64,000 bases of DNA from Chitinophagaceae bacterium (GTDB lineage Bacteria; Bacteroidota; Bacteroidia; Chitinophagales; Chitinophagaceae). Position 1 is the stretch's first letter. Each line of letters begins with the position of its first letter. This document shows, one piece after another, positions 7,217 through 16,530 of this stretch. The DNA lies in assembly GCA_947452965.1 (NCBI GenBank), contig CANGEW010000007.1:25121-89120 (forward strand). Direction: 5' to 3'. A program made the position numbers and the translations under genes. The notes beneath the pieces were generated by a model that was not told the origin of the DNA, did no database searches, and was given only the letters and a program-made list of their open reading frames with translations.

Positions 7217-7292
7217 GATTGACTTTTTACTGACACGCATCATTTTTTCTAATTGCTCCTTTACATAACTTACCATTATTAATAATGTTATC

Positions 7293-7742
7293 ATGAGCTT
7301 TCAACATCAGTTAACTATTTTTCACCATAATTTTTGCTCTAAATGGTTGGTTATTTTTAGAGTGGCTTTGGGCTTGTCATTATTTGTAAAAGGAATTCAA
7401 TTTGTTCAGAATAATGCTATTATTTCAGAAGTTTTTCACGAATCCATTTTGTTGCAAAAATACTATTGGCTACAAACCCTTATCCCTTGGTTTCATATGT
7501 TGGGCGGTGTTTTCATAATTTTAGGTCTTTGGACAAGATGGGGCGTGGTTATTCAAATTCCTATTCTAATAGGGGCCATCCTCTTTACTCATTCAAAAAC
7601 AGGAGTGTATGCCGGACAAACCAATTGGTTATTTTCGGTTATTGTTTTATTTTTTCTATTTCTGTTTTTGTTAGAAGGAGGTGGCCCCATGTCTTGGGAT
7701 AACCGCATAAAAAAAGCAAAAAGAAAAGAGAGAACTACATAA
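7293..7742 (+). CDS. DoxX family membrane protein
   Basis: A 149-residue inner-membrane protein with four predicted helices (about residues 18-38, 63-83, 88-105 and 113-130). The LVIFRVALGLSLFVKGIQF and GGVFIILGLWTRWGVVIQIP segments match the DoxX/SURF4-like family, whose function is uncertain and often linked to redox or membrane homeostasis. The last ~20 residues are strongly basic and cytoplasmic. prfB starts 43 nt downstream on the same strand. A second DoxX gene is present at 46186. Confidence 0.85.
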   Translation: MSFQHQLTIFHHNFCSKWLVIFRVALGLSLFVKGIQFVQNNAIISEVFHESILLQKYYWLQTLIPWFHMLGGVFIILGLWTRWGVVIQIPILIGAILFTHSKTGVYAGQTNWLFSVIVLFFLFLFLLEGGGPMSWDNRIKKAKRKERTT

Positions 7743-7785
7743 CATATATTAAGGGGCTGTTTTTTATTTCCCTTATATTTGCAAT

Positions 7786-8878
7786 ATGACAATTGAGCAA
7801 TTAAAAGTTATGAGAGACCGTGTGTTGGTTTTGAGGAGGTTTCTTTGACGTCGCTAACAGAGAAGCGAAAATCAACAACGATAAACAACTTACATTAAGT
7901 CCTGGTTTTTGGGACGATAATTCCCGCGCTACTGCCATTCTAAAAGAAATTAAGGTAAATGAATACTGGGTAAAAATGTTTCATGACGTGGCTACATTTG
8001 TAGAGGATTTTGCTGTGTTATTTGATTTTTGGAAAGAAGGCGAAACTTCCGAAGAGGAAGTGAAAGAAGCTTTCAATCAGGCAAATTCTGCAATAGAAGA
8101 AGCTGAGTTTAAGAGCACACTCAATGATCCAACAGATGCCTTGCCTGCAGTTATGCAAATTAATAGTGGTGCTGGAGGAACTGAGAGTCAGGATTGGGCA
8201 GAAATGCTGGCACGCATGTATCGTATGTACGGCGAAAAGCAAGGGTGGTCTGTATCCGAACTGGATTGGCAATGGGGTGATGGTGCTGGTATTAAAACAT
8301 GTACTTTTCAATTTGATGGTCCGTTTGCATATGGCTTTTTAAAAGCAGAGAGTGGAGTTCACCGCTTGGTAAGAATTTCACCATTTGACAGTAATGCCAG
8401 AAGGCATACCTCTTTTGCAAGCATCTACGTATATCCGTTAATCGACGATAGTATTGAAATAGAGGTAAACCCAGCTGATGTAGAATGGGCCTTTTTTAGA
8501 AGTGGAGGTAGTGGTGGACAAAACGTAAATAAAGTAGAAACAGCCGTACGACTAACGCATAAGCCTAGTGGTATTATTATTGAATGTCAACAGGCCAGAA
8601 CACAGGGCGAAAACAGAGAGAAGGCAATGTCGATGTTGAAGAGTAGATTGTATGAGGAAGAAATGCGTAAAAGACAAGAAGCTATTGATTCTAAAAATGC
8701 TACAAAAAAGAAAATAGAGTGGGGGTCACAAATAAGATCTTATGTATTTCATCCATACAAAATGATTAAGGATCACAGAACAGATTATGAAGTTGGAAAT
8801 GTGGGGCCGGTAATGGATGGAGAAATTGATGGATTCATCAAAGCCTATTTGATGAGTGAAAAAGAAAGTGAATCTTAA
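7786..8878 (+). CDS. prfB: Peptide chain release factor 2, with programmed +1 frameshift
   Basis: RF2 releases the peptide at UGA and UAA codons. Translation begins at ATG 7786 and reads 20 codons to an in-frame TGA at 7846-7848. The site AGGAGG-TTT-CTT-TGA-C has the same layout as the Escherichia coli frameshift site (Shine-Dalgarno-like sequence three bases before CTT). A +1 slip continues as GAC at 7847, giving 363 residues. The recognition tripeptide SPF is at about 198-200 and the catalytic GGQ at about 243-245 ([16 protein letters not shown]). A plain open reading frame would start only at ATG 7976 and lose domain 1. The shift autoregulates the gene, since low RF2 favours frameshifting. 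The stop overlaps the convergent yggS stop by 4 bp. Confidence 0.95.
7834..7849 (+). promoter_or_regulatory. prfB +1 programmed frameshift site
   Basis: Internal Shine-Dalgarno-like AGGAGG (7834-7839), spacer TTT, slippery CTT (7843-7845), in-frame TGA (7846-7848) and C. The +1 shifted codon is GAC. Confidence 0.93.
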
Positions 8879-9558
8879 TGATGATAAGATCGTTCACCAA
8901 ATAATAAACTACCTATTCTTACCATATTGCTACCGCATGCTATTGCTAAAGGATAATCGCCGCTCATACCCATACTTAGTACTCTAAAAGAATCATTTTT
9001 TATTTGTTCATTAATACTTGTATGTAATTGTTTTAAGAAATTGAATTCAGATTGTATGGTTTCTTTATTATCCGTAAAACTGGCCATACCCATTAATCCA
9101 ACTATATTAACAAAATCAAGTGTGATAGTTTTTTCAATAAAATATTTTTGAATAATTTGAAATAATTCATCTTCATTTAAACCAAACTTCGTCTCTTCTT
9201 TGGCGATATGAATTTGTAGTAAGCAGTTGATTCTTTTGTTGAGTTTTTTCCCTTGTTTATTGATTTCCAATAATAGTTTTTCGCTATCTACTCCATGTAT
9301 AAGATAAACAAAAGGAGCAATGTATTTTACTTTATTGGTTTGAAGATGACCAATAAAATGCCAACGGATATCTGTAGGAAGTTGAATTTGTTTGTCTGCT
9401 AATTCCTGCACATAGTTCTCACCAAAATCTCTCACCCCAATATTATAGGCCTGTTGAATGTCTTCCACAGGTTTAGTTTTGGATACGGCTACTAAAGCCG
9501 TGTTGGTGGCAGCTAATTCTTGTGAAATGTTATTATAGGCCTCAATTAAAAAAGACAT
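8875..9558 (-). CDS. YggS family PLP-binding homeostasis protein
   Basis: A 227-residue single-domain TIM-barrel protein that binds pyridoxal 5'-phosphate and is involved in vitamin B6 and amino acid homeostasis, with no clear catalytic activity. [30 protein letters not shown] carries the PLP lysine (about residue 28). [30 protein letters not shown] and the terminal [27 protein letters not shown] are diagnostic. Convergent with prfB, with overlapping stop codons; the upstream acyl-CoA dehydrogenase gene on the same strand ends 22 bp before its start. Confidence 0.95.
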   Translation of the reverse strand: MSFLIEAYNNISQELAATNTALVAVSKTKPVEDIQQAYNIGVRDFGENYVQELADKQIQLPTDIRWHFIGHLQTNKVKYIAPFVYLIHGVDSEKLLLEINKQGKKLNKRINCLLQIHIAKEETKFGLNEDELFQIIQKYFIEKTITLDFVNIVGLMGMASFTDNKETIQSEFNFLKQLHTSINEQIKNDSFRVLSMGMSGDYPLAIACGSNMVRIGSLLFGERSYHH

Positions 9559-9580
9559 GAATCAAAGATACGACCAATAA

Positions 9581-10735
9581 TTACTTTAGAATAGATCTAC
9601 TGATTACAATTCTTTGAACCTCGCTAGTGCCTTCATAAATCTGAGTGATTTTTGCATCTCGCATGAGACGCTCTACATGGTATTCTTTTACGAAACCGTA
9701 GCCTCCGTGTATTTGAACGGCTTCAGTGGCAGTCCACATAGCAGTTTCACTACTGAATACTTTAGCGATAGAGCTGCTTAAGGTATAGTCAATGTGATTG
9801 TCTTTTTCCCAGGCGGCTTTCAAGCAGAGTAATCTTGCCGATTCAATTTTGGTAGCCATATCGGCTAGTTTAAATTGAATAATTTGATGGTTCATGATTT
9901 CGGTTCCAAAGGCTTTTCTTTGTTTGCTGTAGGCTAAGGATAATTCGTATGCTCCACTTGCAATTCCTAGTGCTTGTGCTGCGATGCCGATTCTGCCACC
10001 TGCTAAAGTTCTCATAGCAAATTTGAACCCAAAACCATCTTCGCCGATTCTATTTTCTTTTGGAACTTTTACATCATTAAATAAAATGCTATGTGTATCG
10101 CTTCCGCGAATTCCAAGTTTATTTTCTTTGGCACCCACTATAACTCCGGGCCAGTTTTTTTCAACGATAAAAGCATTAATACCTTTGGCTCCTTTTGAGG
10201 GGTCGGTTTGTGCAATGACTAAATAGACACTGGCACTATTTCCATTAGTAATCCAATTTTTCGTTCCGTTTAATAGGTAGTAATCACCTTTGTCTTCGGC
10301 AGTTGTTTTTTGAGAAGTGGCGTCGCTTCCTGCTTCGGGTTCACTTAATAAAAAAGCGCCAATGTATAGTTCATTATCTTTTTTACCCTGTGCGAGAGGG
10401 GTTAAGTATTTTTGTTTTTGTTCTTCATTTCCGTATTCTTGTAATCCATAACAAACCAAACTATTGTTTACACTCATACAAACACTTACGCTTGCATCCA
10501 CTTTACTGATTTCTTCCATTGCCAATACATAGCTAATTGTATCCATGCCACTGCCGCCATATTCTGGCTTTACCATCATGCCCATAAAGCCTAAGTCGGC
10601 TAATTTTTCAATTTGTTCTTTGGGGAATTTTTGATGTTCATCTCTTTCTATGACTCCAGGGAGGCATTCGTTTTGAGCAAAATCTCTGGCGGCTTGTTGA
10701 ATCATCAAATGTTCTTCAGAAAGCTGGAAATTCAT
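9581..10735 (-). CDS. Acyl-CoA dehydrogenase (short-chain/butyryl type)
   Basis: A 384-residue FAD flavoenzyme that oxidises acyl-CoA to the 2-enoyl-CoA and passes electrons to ETF, encoded here by etfBA 6 kb away. The N-terminal helical domain is followed by LSEPEAGSD and YLLNGTKNWITNG, which contact FAD and substrate. The C-terminal QIHGGYGFVKEYHVERLMRDAKITQIYEGTSEVQ region holds the catalytic glutamate at about residue 368 in YEGTSE. I chose ATG 10735 (MNFQLSEEHLMIQ) over a TTG at 10756, because a -7-like TATTTTTG overlaps that TTG. It precedes yggS on the same strand. Confidence 0.95.
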   Translation of the reverse strand: MNFQLSEEHLMIQQAARDFAQNECLPGVIERDEHQKFPKEQIEKLADLGFMGMMVKPEYGGSGMDTISYVLAMEEISKVDASVSVCMSVNNSLVCYGLQEYGNEEQKQKYLTPLAQGKKDNELYIGAFLLSEPEAGSDATSQKTTAEDKGDYYLLNGTKNWITNGNSASVYLVIAQTDPSKGAKGINAFIVEKNWPGVIVGAKENKLGIRGSDTHSILFNDVKVPKENRIGEDGFGFKFAMRTLAGGRIGIAAQALGIASGAYELSLAYSKQRKAFGTEIMNHQIIQFKLADMATKIESARLLCLKAAWEKDNHIDYTLSSSIAKVFSSETAMWTATEAVQIHGGYGFVKEYHVERLMRDAKITQIYEGTSEVQRIVISRSILK

Positions 10736-10753
10736 ATGTGTTTTTATTTCACA

Positions 10754-10761
10754 CAAAAATA
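10754..10761 (-). promoter_or_regulatory. Possible -7 element of the acyl-CoA dehydrogenase gene
   Basis: The minus strand reads TATTTTTG, fitting TAnnTTTG, about 19 nt before ATG 10735. No good -33 TTG lies at the usual distance, so this is tentative. Confidence 0.4.
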
Positions 10762-10893
10762 AGGCTTAGTAAACAAGAATAATCTGATAAAATGGTCGAT
10801 TTTAGAGATTGTTTTTTATCTTGTATATATGTTTACAAATCAAAGTATTCATTGAATATTTGATTGATTTTTTAATCTTTTCAATTAATAATT

Positions 10894-11880
10894 TTGAATA
10901 CAGCTGCTCAAAATTTTAAAATTCAAAAATATGTTGCAATCGTTTCGATTGTTCTCTTTTTGGTTAAATTGGCTGCATGGTATCAAACCCATTCTGTTGC
11001 AATTCTTACGGATGCTTTAGAAAGTATTGTAAATATCATTGCCAGTGTAATTGGGTTGTACAGTTTGCATGTGTCTGCTAAGCCTAAGGATACGGATCAT
11101 CCATATGGACATGGAAAAATTGAATTCATATCTGCCGCATTGGAAGGTATTTTAATTGGAATCGCTGGGTTTCTCATCATACAAGAGGCAATCATTAATT
11201 TATATCACCCACATACTATTCATCAATTAAATATTGGAATTATTTTAATTGTATCAACTGCTGTAATCAATTATGTGTTGGGGGTAACTTGTATCAAAGT
11301 AGGAAATTCTAACAATTCGTTGGCATTGATTTCGAGTGGTAATCATTTAAAAGCCGATACCTATACTACTTCAGGGATAATTTTGGGCTTAGTTCTTTTG
11401 TATTTTACAAATATCATTTGGATTGATAGTGTAGTGGCTATTTTATTTGCGTTTATTATATTGTACACTGGCTATAAAATAATAAAGTCCTCAATAGCTG
11501 GAATGATGGATGAAGCTGATGAAGCCTTATTGCAAAAAATGGTAGTATTGTTAAATCAGCATCGAACGTCTAATTGGATTGATTTACATAATTTACGAAT
11601 TATCAAATACGGCGCTACGATTCATCTTGATTGTCATTTGACGGTTCCTTGGTATTTCAACGTTCATGAAGCTCATAAAGAAATTGACCACTTGTCTAAT
11701 TTAATTAGAAATAATTTTGGTCAATCTGTAGAATTATTCGTTCATACCGATGGGTGTTTAGATTTTTCTTGTGCGATTTGTAATGTAGAAAGTTGCTCTG
11801 TTAGAAAAAACGATTTTGTCAAGAAAGTTGTTTGGACGATGGACAACATTTCTTTGGACAGAAAACATCAATTACACTAA
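10894..11880 (+). CDS. Cation diffusion facilitator family transporter
   Basis: A 328-residue inner-membrane exporter of divalent metal ions (zinc, cobalt, iron or manganese) driven by protons. TM2 carries a metal-site aspartate in LTDALESIVNIIASVIGLYS, and the signature DHPYGHGKIEF follows. A cytoplasmic C-terminal domain starts at about residue 205. The only reasonable start is TTG 10894; no ATG occurs in frame before residue 200. The tail contains a cluster of four cysteines (CLDFSCAICNVESC), which is unusual for the family and could bind metal. It converges with a VIT/CCC1-type metal transporter with a 3-bp gap. Confidence 0.9.
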   Translation: MNTAAQNFKIQKYVAIVSIVLFLVKLAAWYQTHSVAILTDALESIVNIIASVIGLYSLHVSAKPKDTDHPYGHGKIEFISAALEGILIGIAGFLIIQEAIINLYHPHTIHQLNIGIILIVSTAVINYVLGVTCIKVGNSNNSLALISSGNHLKADTYTTSGIILGLVLLYFTNIIWIDSVVAILFAFIILYTGYKIIKSSIAGMMDEADEALLQKMVVLLNQHRTSNWIDLHNLRIIKYGATIHLDCHLTVPWYFNVHEAHKEIDHLSNLIRNNFGQSVELFVHTDGCLDFSCAICNVESCSVRKNDFVKKVVWTMDNISLDRKHQLH

Positions 11881-11883
11881 TTT

Positions 11884-12591
11884 TTAATGTTCAAATAGTC
11901 TGGCAACACCAAAGGCAGCTGCTGCAGCGGCAGCACCGATTAACATTACCCTAATGGCGCCAAGCCATGGATTGATGCCCGTAATTTTACTTTTAAAATA
12001 TCCAAACACAAATAGACAAACCAGTGTAGCTACGATTGAATATTCTAATGCTTGCAATGAGTTGTCAATGAAAAAATAAGGGCTCAATGGTATGATGCCT
12101 CCTGCAATATATGAAAGTCCGATGTTTAACGCGCTGTTAGTGGCTCTTTTTGGATCGGGTTTTTCTAATCCTAATTCATATTTCATCATAAAATCTACCC
12201 ATCTGTCTTTATCTTGAGAAATTTCATCCGTTGCTTTGTTTTGTATTTCTTCACTCAAGCCAATATTTGCAAAAAATTCTTTCGTTTCAGCAATTTCTCT
12301 GTCTCGCAAATTTTCAACTTCGTGGTATTCTCTTTTTACCTCACTGTTGTAGTGATCTTGTTCCGTTTTTCCCGCTAGATAACCTCCTAATCCCATAGCA
12401 ATACTGCCTGCAGCAATTTCTGCAATTCCTGCAATCACAATGATATGACTACTCGCAACCGCTCCACTTAGTCCTGCCGCCAGTGCAAATGGTACGGTGA
12501 GTCCGTCGCTCATACCAATCACAACGTCGCGTAATAAGTCTGAACTTTTTAAATGCTCTTCTGTATGATCATGATGTAAATGAGTATCCAT
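11884..12591 (-). CDS. VIT1/CCC1 family iron/manganese transporter
   Basis: A 235-residue membrane protein related to vacuolar iron transporters, which move Fe2+ or Mn2+. The family core is visible in DVVIGMSDGLTVPFALAAGL and AGIAEIAAGSIAMGLGGYLA, followed by a long soluble helical segment rich in Glu (about residues 78-135) that holds the metal-binding domain, then three more helices. The N-terminus MDTHLHHDHTEEH is histidine rich. It follows rocD with a 3-bp gap and so probably shares its transcript, although no functional link is evident. Confidence 0.9.
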   Translation of the reverse strand: MDTHLHHDHTEEHLKSSDLLRDVVIGMSDGLTVPFALAAGLSGAVASSHIIVIAGIAEIAAGSIAMGLGGYLAGKTEQDHYNSEVKREYHEVENLRDREIAETKEFFANIGLSEEIQNKATDEISQDKDRWVDFMMKYELGLEKPDPKRATNSALNIGLSYIAGGIIPLSPYFFIDNSLQALEYSIVATLVCLFVFGYFKSKITGINPWLGAIRVMLIGAAAAAAAFGVARLFEH

Positions 12592-12594
12592 ATT

Positions 12595-13833
12595 CTATGA
12601 ATTTAAAATTGATAAACTTTTTTTTATGATTTCGATGGCTTCTAAAATTTCATTTTCGGTGATGATTAGGGGTGGAGCAAATCTGATTTTATCACCATGA
12701 GTGGGCTTGGCTAGTAGTCCATTTTCTTTCAATGCTAAACAAAAGTCCCAGGATGCATCGGGATTTGAGTGTTTGATAACGATAGCATTTAATAATCCTT
12801 TTCCTCTGATAATATCAATATGTTGAGAATTGATTTTTTGTAATTCATCTCTAAAAAGCTGTCCCATTTTTTCGGCGTTTTCGGCCATTTTTTCAGACTT
12901 CAAGACTTCAAGTGCAGCCATAGCTACCTTACAAGCTAAAGGATTTCCTCCATAAGTACTTCCATGTTCTCCAGGTTTAATGGTAAGCATGATTTCATCA
13001 TTGCACAACACCGCACTAATGGGTAAAGTGCCTCCACTTAAAGCTTTACCTAAAATTAAAATATCAGGTTTTACATTTTCATGGTCACATGCCAGCATTT
13101 TCCCAGTTCTGGCTAAGCCTGTTTGAATTTCATCCGCAATCATCAATACATTGTATTTTGTACAAAGCTTTCGGACATTTGCGATATAACCTTCATCTGG
13201 CACTACTACACCTGCCTCACCTTGAATAGGTTCAAACATAAAGGCAGCAACCTGTTTGTTTTGGAATACGGTTTCTAATGCTTCTATATTGTTGTAAGGT
13301 ACTAATTCAAATCCAGGCATATAGGGACCAAAATTTTTATAACTGCTTGGATCCGTAGAGGAAGATATGGCAGCCATGGTTCTACCCCAAAAATTTCCTT
13401 CTGCAAAAACGATAATGGCTTTATTTTCTTCAATTCCTTTTACAGTGTAGCCCCATCTTCTGGCAAGTTTAATGGCAGTTTCGCCACCTTCAACTCCGGT
13501 ATTCATGGGTAATACTTTATCGTAACCAAAGTATTGTGTAATATATTGTTCATATTCTCCCAATAGATTGTTATAAAAGGCTCTGGAGGTCAACGTTAAT
13601 ATGCTTGCTTGTGATTGTAGGGCTTCTATAATAGTAGGGTGACAATGCCCTTGGTTTACGGCCGAGTAGCCACTTAAAAAGTCGAAATATTTTTTATCAT
13701 CAACATCCCAAACATGAACTCCTTTAGCTTTTTTTAATACTACCGGTAAAGGGTGATAGTTGTGAGCGCCATATTTTTCTTCTAAGTCAAGATAATGCTG
13801 AGTTGCTGCGGATACTATTAGTTTAGAATGCAT
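12595..13833 (-). CDS. rocD: Ornithine--oxo-acid transaminase
   Basis: PLP-dependent class III aminotransferase (412 residues) that converts ornithine and a 2-oxo acid to glutamate 5-semialdehyde and an amino acid. The N-terminal [13 protein letters not shown] and [16 protein letters not shown] segments are specific to ornithine aminotransferase. [12 protein letters not shown] is the cofactor loop, and the Schiff-base lysine is K263 in ILGKALSGG. The normal eukaryotic/bacterial RocD length is matched. It is the first gene of a two-gene unit with the VIT-type transporter. Confidence 0.95.
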   Translation of the reverse strand: MHSKLIVSAATQHYLDLEEKYGAHNYHPLPVVLKKAKGVHVWDVDDKKYFDFLSGYSAVNQGHCHPTIIEALQSQASILTLTSRAFYNNLLGEYEQYITQYFGYDKVLPMNTGVEGGETAIKLARRWGYTVKGIEENKAIIVFAEGNFWGRTMAAISSSTDPSSYKNFGPYMPGFELVPYNNIEALETVFQNKQVAAFMFEPIQGEAGVVVPDEGYIANVRKLCTKYNVLMIADEIQTGLARTGKMLACDHENVKPDILILGKALSGGTLPISAVLCNDEIMLTIKPGEHGSTYGGNPLACKVAMAALEVLKSEKMAENAEKMGQLFRDELQKINSQHIDIIRGKGLLNAIVIKHSNPDASWDFCLALKENGLLAKPTHGDKIRFAPPLIITENEILEAIEIIKKSLSILNS

Positions 13834-14000
13834 AATGTTACTTTTTTATAAAACAATCTTTTTCAAAAACTGGATGACGTGGGGTCAATAGATCATACTT
13901 ATTATGATAAAGAAAAGGGCGTTAATGATTGAGTAAATCAAGATTGCTTTTGAGAAAGTATACTATCGTAGTGAATGTTTTGATAGTCAAATATAGAAAC

Positions 14001-14819
14001 TTACACCCATTTGTGGAAATAGGATTTAGGAAAAGTGTTTGTAATTGAGATTTCATTTTCAAATATTCCGAAAACAGTACTTCCAGTTCCACTCATAGAA
14101 GCATAGATAGCTCCATTTTCATATAACAGGTCTTTAATTTTTTTGATTTCAGGGTATGCTAAAAAAACGGGTGTTTCAAAGTCATTAAAAATATTTTTTT
14201 TCCATTCTGAAATGGGCTGCATGATAGATTGTTTCAAATGTTGACTTGTAAAAGAAGATAGTTGTTGAAAGGCCCAACCTGTATTAATATGAATATTGGG
14301 GTTTACGATGAATATCTTATAAGATGATAATGGAAGAGAAATAGGAGTTAATTTTTCTCCTTTACCACTTGCAAAACATGCTTGATTGTAAATAAAAAAT
14401 GGACAATCGCTCCCAAGTTCCAGAGCATACAAGAGAAGTTGTTCTTTTTTTATTTGTAAATCAAATACTTGATCTAATAATGTTAACATGTGGGCCCCAT
14501 CTGATGAGCCGCCGCCTAATCCTGCTCCAATCGGTATTACTTTGTGTAAAAATAATTGAATGGGTCCTATTTGCGGATAATCTTTTTTTAATAAATAATA
14601 AGCTTTATAACATAGGTTATTTGAAGGGTCTCCATCAACATTGATACCTGAAGTAGAAAATAATACAGGCTTTGTTTCATTTTCTGTTGCATGAACAACT
14701 TCTAAACAATCTTTTATGTTAATGGGGTAAAAAACAGTTTCTAAATCATGGTATCCATCTGTTCTCTTATGAGTGATGTTAAGTCCAATGTTGATTTTCG
14801 CGTTTGGAAAAATTACCAT
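14001..14819 (-). CDS. ispE: 4-diphosphocytidyl-2-C-methyl-D-erythritol kinase
   Basis: GHMP kinase of the MEP isoprenoid pathway (272 residues) that phosphorylates CDP-ME using ATP. FPNAKINIGLNITHKRTDGYHDLETVFYP is the IspE N-terminus with the substrate-binding Lys and His. The ATP loop is PIGAGLGGGSSDGA at about residues 92-105. ASMSGTGSTVFGIF near the C-terminus is GHMP motif 3. It lies 35 bp downstream of the bifunctional nuclease gene on the same strand, consistent with a small operon. Confidence 0.96.
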   Translation of the reverse strand: MVIFPNAKINIGLNITHKRTDGYHDLETVFYPINIKDCLEVVHATENETKPVLFSTSGINVDGDPSNNLCYKAYYLLKKDYPQIGPIQLFLHKVIPIGAGLGGGSSDGAHMLTLLDQVFDLQIKKEQLLLYALELGSDCPFFIYNQACFASGKGEKLTPISLPLSSYKIFIVNPNIHINTGWAFQQLSSFTSQHLKQSIMQPISEWKKNIFNDFETPVFLAYPEIKKIKDLLYENGAIYASMSGTGSTVFGIFENEISITNTFPKSYFHKWV

Positions 14820-14854
14820 AGAATGGTGTTAAATGGAGTAGGAACTAAGAGGGA

Positions 14855-15451
14855 CTATTTATTGTTTCTTTTTTTAAGTTCGTCTCTTATGGCAATTGCT
14901 TTAATATAATCTTCATTTTCTAGTACATCATTAAGCAAAGACTGTAAATCATCTATACTCATATTAGTTAAGTCTTCTTTGCCACCTGTCTCACTGGTGA
15001 TAGATTTTTGCACGCCCACTTCGACAGGTTTATGGATGTCGCCGTCTTTTGTCACGCCTACTTGTGCAAGAATATTTTCATAAGTATAAATCGGACAACC
15101 AAATCTTACGGCTAAGGCTAGTGCATCGGATGTTCTTGAATCAATTTCTACGGTATCATTTGATGAACTACAAACTAATTTTGCAAAAAATACACCTTCT
15201 TGTAAATCATTGATAATGATTTCATGCAATTCCACATTAAAGGCTAGCATGAAATTTTTCATTAAGTCATGAGTTAATGGCCTACTTGGATTTATTCTTT
15301 CCAAAGCCACGGCAATAGCCTGTGCTTCAAATCCTCCAATTACAATGGGAAGTCTTCTTAGTCCGTTTATCTCACCCAGCACAACTGCATAAGAATGTGT
15401 TTGAGTAATACTGTGAGAAAGGGCTACAATTTCGAGTTCAATTTTTTTCAT
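14855..15451 (-). CDS. Bifunctional nuclease (BFN/DUF151) family protein with C-terminal UVR-like motif
   Basis: A 198-residue cytoplasmic protein. Residues 1-130 match the BFN/DUF151 fold: LPIVIGGFEAQAIAVALE, SRPLTHDLMKNFM and IDSRTSDALALAVRFGCPIY. The family has reported RNase/DNase activity in plants and occurs widely in bacteria. The C-terminal NMSIDDLQSLLNDVLENEDY and KAIAIRDEL segment resembles the UVR motif of UvrB/UvrC, an arrangement common in Bacteroidota. It is separated from the upstream etfA by a strong terminator and is followed by ispE. Confidence 0.9.
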   Translation of the reverse strand: MKKIELEIVALSHSITQTHSYAVVLGEINGLRRLPIVIGGFEAQAIAVALERINPSRPLTHDLMKNFMLAFNVELHEIIINDLQEGVFFAKLVCSSSNDTVEIDSRTSDALALAVRFGCPIYTYENILAQVGVTKDGDIHKPVEVGVQKSITSETGGKEDLTNMSIDDLQSLLNDVLENEDYIKAIAIRDELKKRNNK

Positions 15452-15483
15452 TCGTAGAGGAAGAAGGTTTGTTCTTACAAATA

Positions 15484-15519
15484 TAAAAAATAAGCCTTTC
15501 AGTTTTATCTAAAAGGCTT
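15484..15519 (-). terminator. Intrinsic terminator of the etfBA unit
   Basis: On the minus strand AAGCCTTT (15519-15512) pairs with AAAGGCTT (15499-15492) and is followed by ATTTTTT. It lies 20 bp beyond the etfA stop codon. Confidence 0.85.
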
Positions 15520-15538
15520 GTTTTATTTGATATTTTCT

Positions 15539-16504
15539 CTATGATTGTGATTTGAGCTTTTTTACAGCTTCTATGATTTTGGGCATAACTTCAAAAGCGT
15601 CGCCTACAATTCCATAATCAGCAGCTTTAAAAAAGGGGGCTTCCGGATCTTTATTGATGACTACAATTGTTTTGCTTCTGTTTACGCCGGCTAAGTGCTG
15701 TATGGCACCAGATATTCCCACGGCTATATAAAGATTAGGGGCAATAGCTAATCCTGTTTGACCTACATGTTCGTGATGAGGCCTCCAATGTACGTCAGCG
15801 ACTGGTCGGCTACAGGCCGTTGCAGCCCCTAATAATTCTGCCAAATCAGTCACAAGTCCCCAGTTTTCGGGTCCTTTTAATCCTCTTCCGCCACTCACTA
15901 CGATGTCAGCTTCGCCTAGCGGTATATCGCCCGTTACTTTATTCACAGCCAATACTTCAACTTTTGAAGAGGTGGAAGATACTTGTAAGGACGAAACTGT
16001 AGCTGTGTTATTTGTTTTATTTATTGAAAATGAATTTGGGTTTACAGAAATGATTTTCTTATTTGTATTGATGCCGATGTTGGCAAAAGCTTTACCACTA
16101 AAAACACTTTTTTTAACAATAAAACCATTTGTTAGATTCGGTAAGGCAACAGCGCCAGAAACTAATCCTGCTTCCAATTGAACGCTCAATCTGGGTCCAA
16201 TAGCCTTTCCGGTTGTGTTATTTGAAAATATCACCACTTCCGCCCCAATAGAATTACAAGCATTGAATATCACATTACTATATACTTGTGCATCAAAGTG
16301 CTGAAGGTTATTGTCTGTGATATGATGAACTTTGGAAATGCCATAATTCCCTAATTGTGATAAATCTTCTTTACATTCTCCTATAACAATGGCTTGGGCA
16401 TCGGTACCCATTATTTTGGCAGTTTCTGCCCCATAACAAGCCGCTTCAAATGATGATTTTTTTAATAGCCCTTCCGACTGGTCAATAAAAACTAATATGC
16501 TCAT
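15539..16504 (-). CDS. etfA: Electron transfer flavoprotein subunit alpha
   Basis: FAD-binding subunit (321 residues) of the heterodimeric electron carrier between acyl-CoA dehydrogenases and the quinone pool. The C-terminal FAD domain is unmistakable: VSGGRGLKGPENW, ATACSRPVAD, VGQTG and IAVGISGAIQHLAGVNRSKTI followed by VINKDPEAPFF. It begins 26 bp after etfB and ends at a terminator, so etfB-etfA is a two-gene unit. The nearby acyl-CoA dehydrogenase (9581-10735) is a likely electron donor. Confidence 0.97.
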   Translation of the reverse strand: MSILVFIDQSEGLLKKSSFEAACYGAETAKIMGTDAQAIVIGECKEDLSQLGNYGISKVHHITDNNLQHFDAQVYSNVIFNACNSIGAEVVIFSNNTTGKAIGPRLSVQLEAGLVSGAVALPNLTNGFIVKKSVFSGKAFANIGINTNKKIISVNPNSFSINKTNNTATVSSLQVSSTSSKVEVLAVNKVTGDIPLGEADIVVSGGRGLKGPENWGLVTDLAELLGAATACSRPVADVHWRPHHEHVGQTGLAIAPNLYIAVGISGAIQHLAGVNRSKTIVVINKDPEAPFFKAADYGIVGDAFEVMPKIIEAVKKLKSQS

Positions 16505-16530
16505 AGTATTTGGCTTTAAAAGAAAAATTG

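Noticed and set aside
3301..7292. Integrase-type genomic island with att sites at tRNA-Val
   Set aside because: No integrase lies next to the tRNA and no second copy of the tRNA 3' end was seen at the far side.
7976..8878. prfB starting at ATG 7976
   Set aside because: Would delete domain 1 of RF2; the upstream frame and +1 shift site give the full-length protein.
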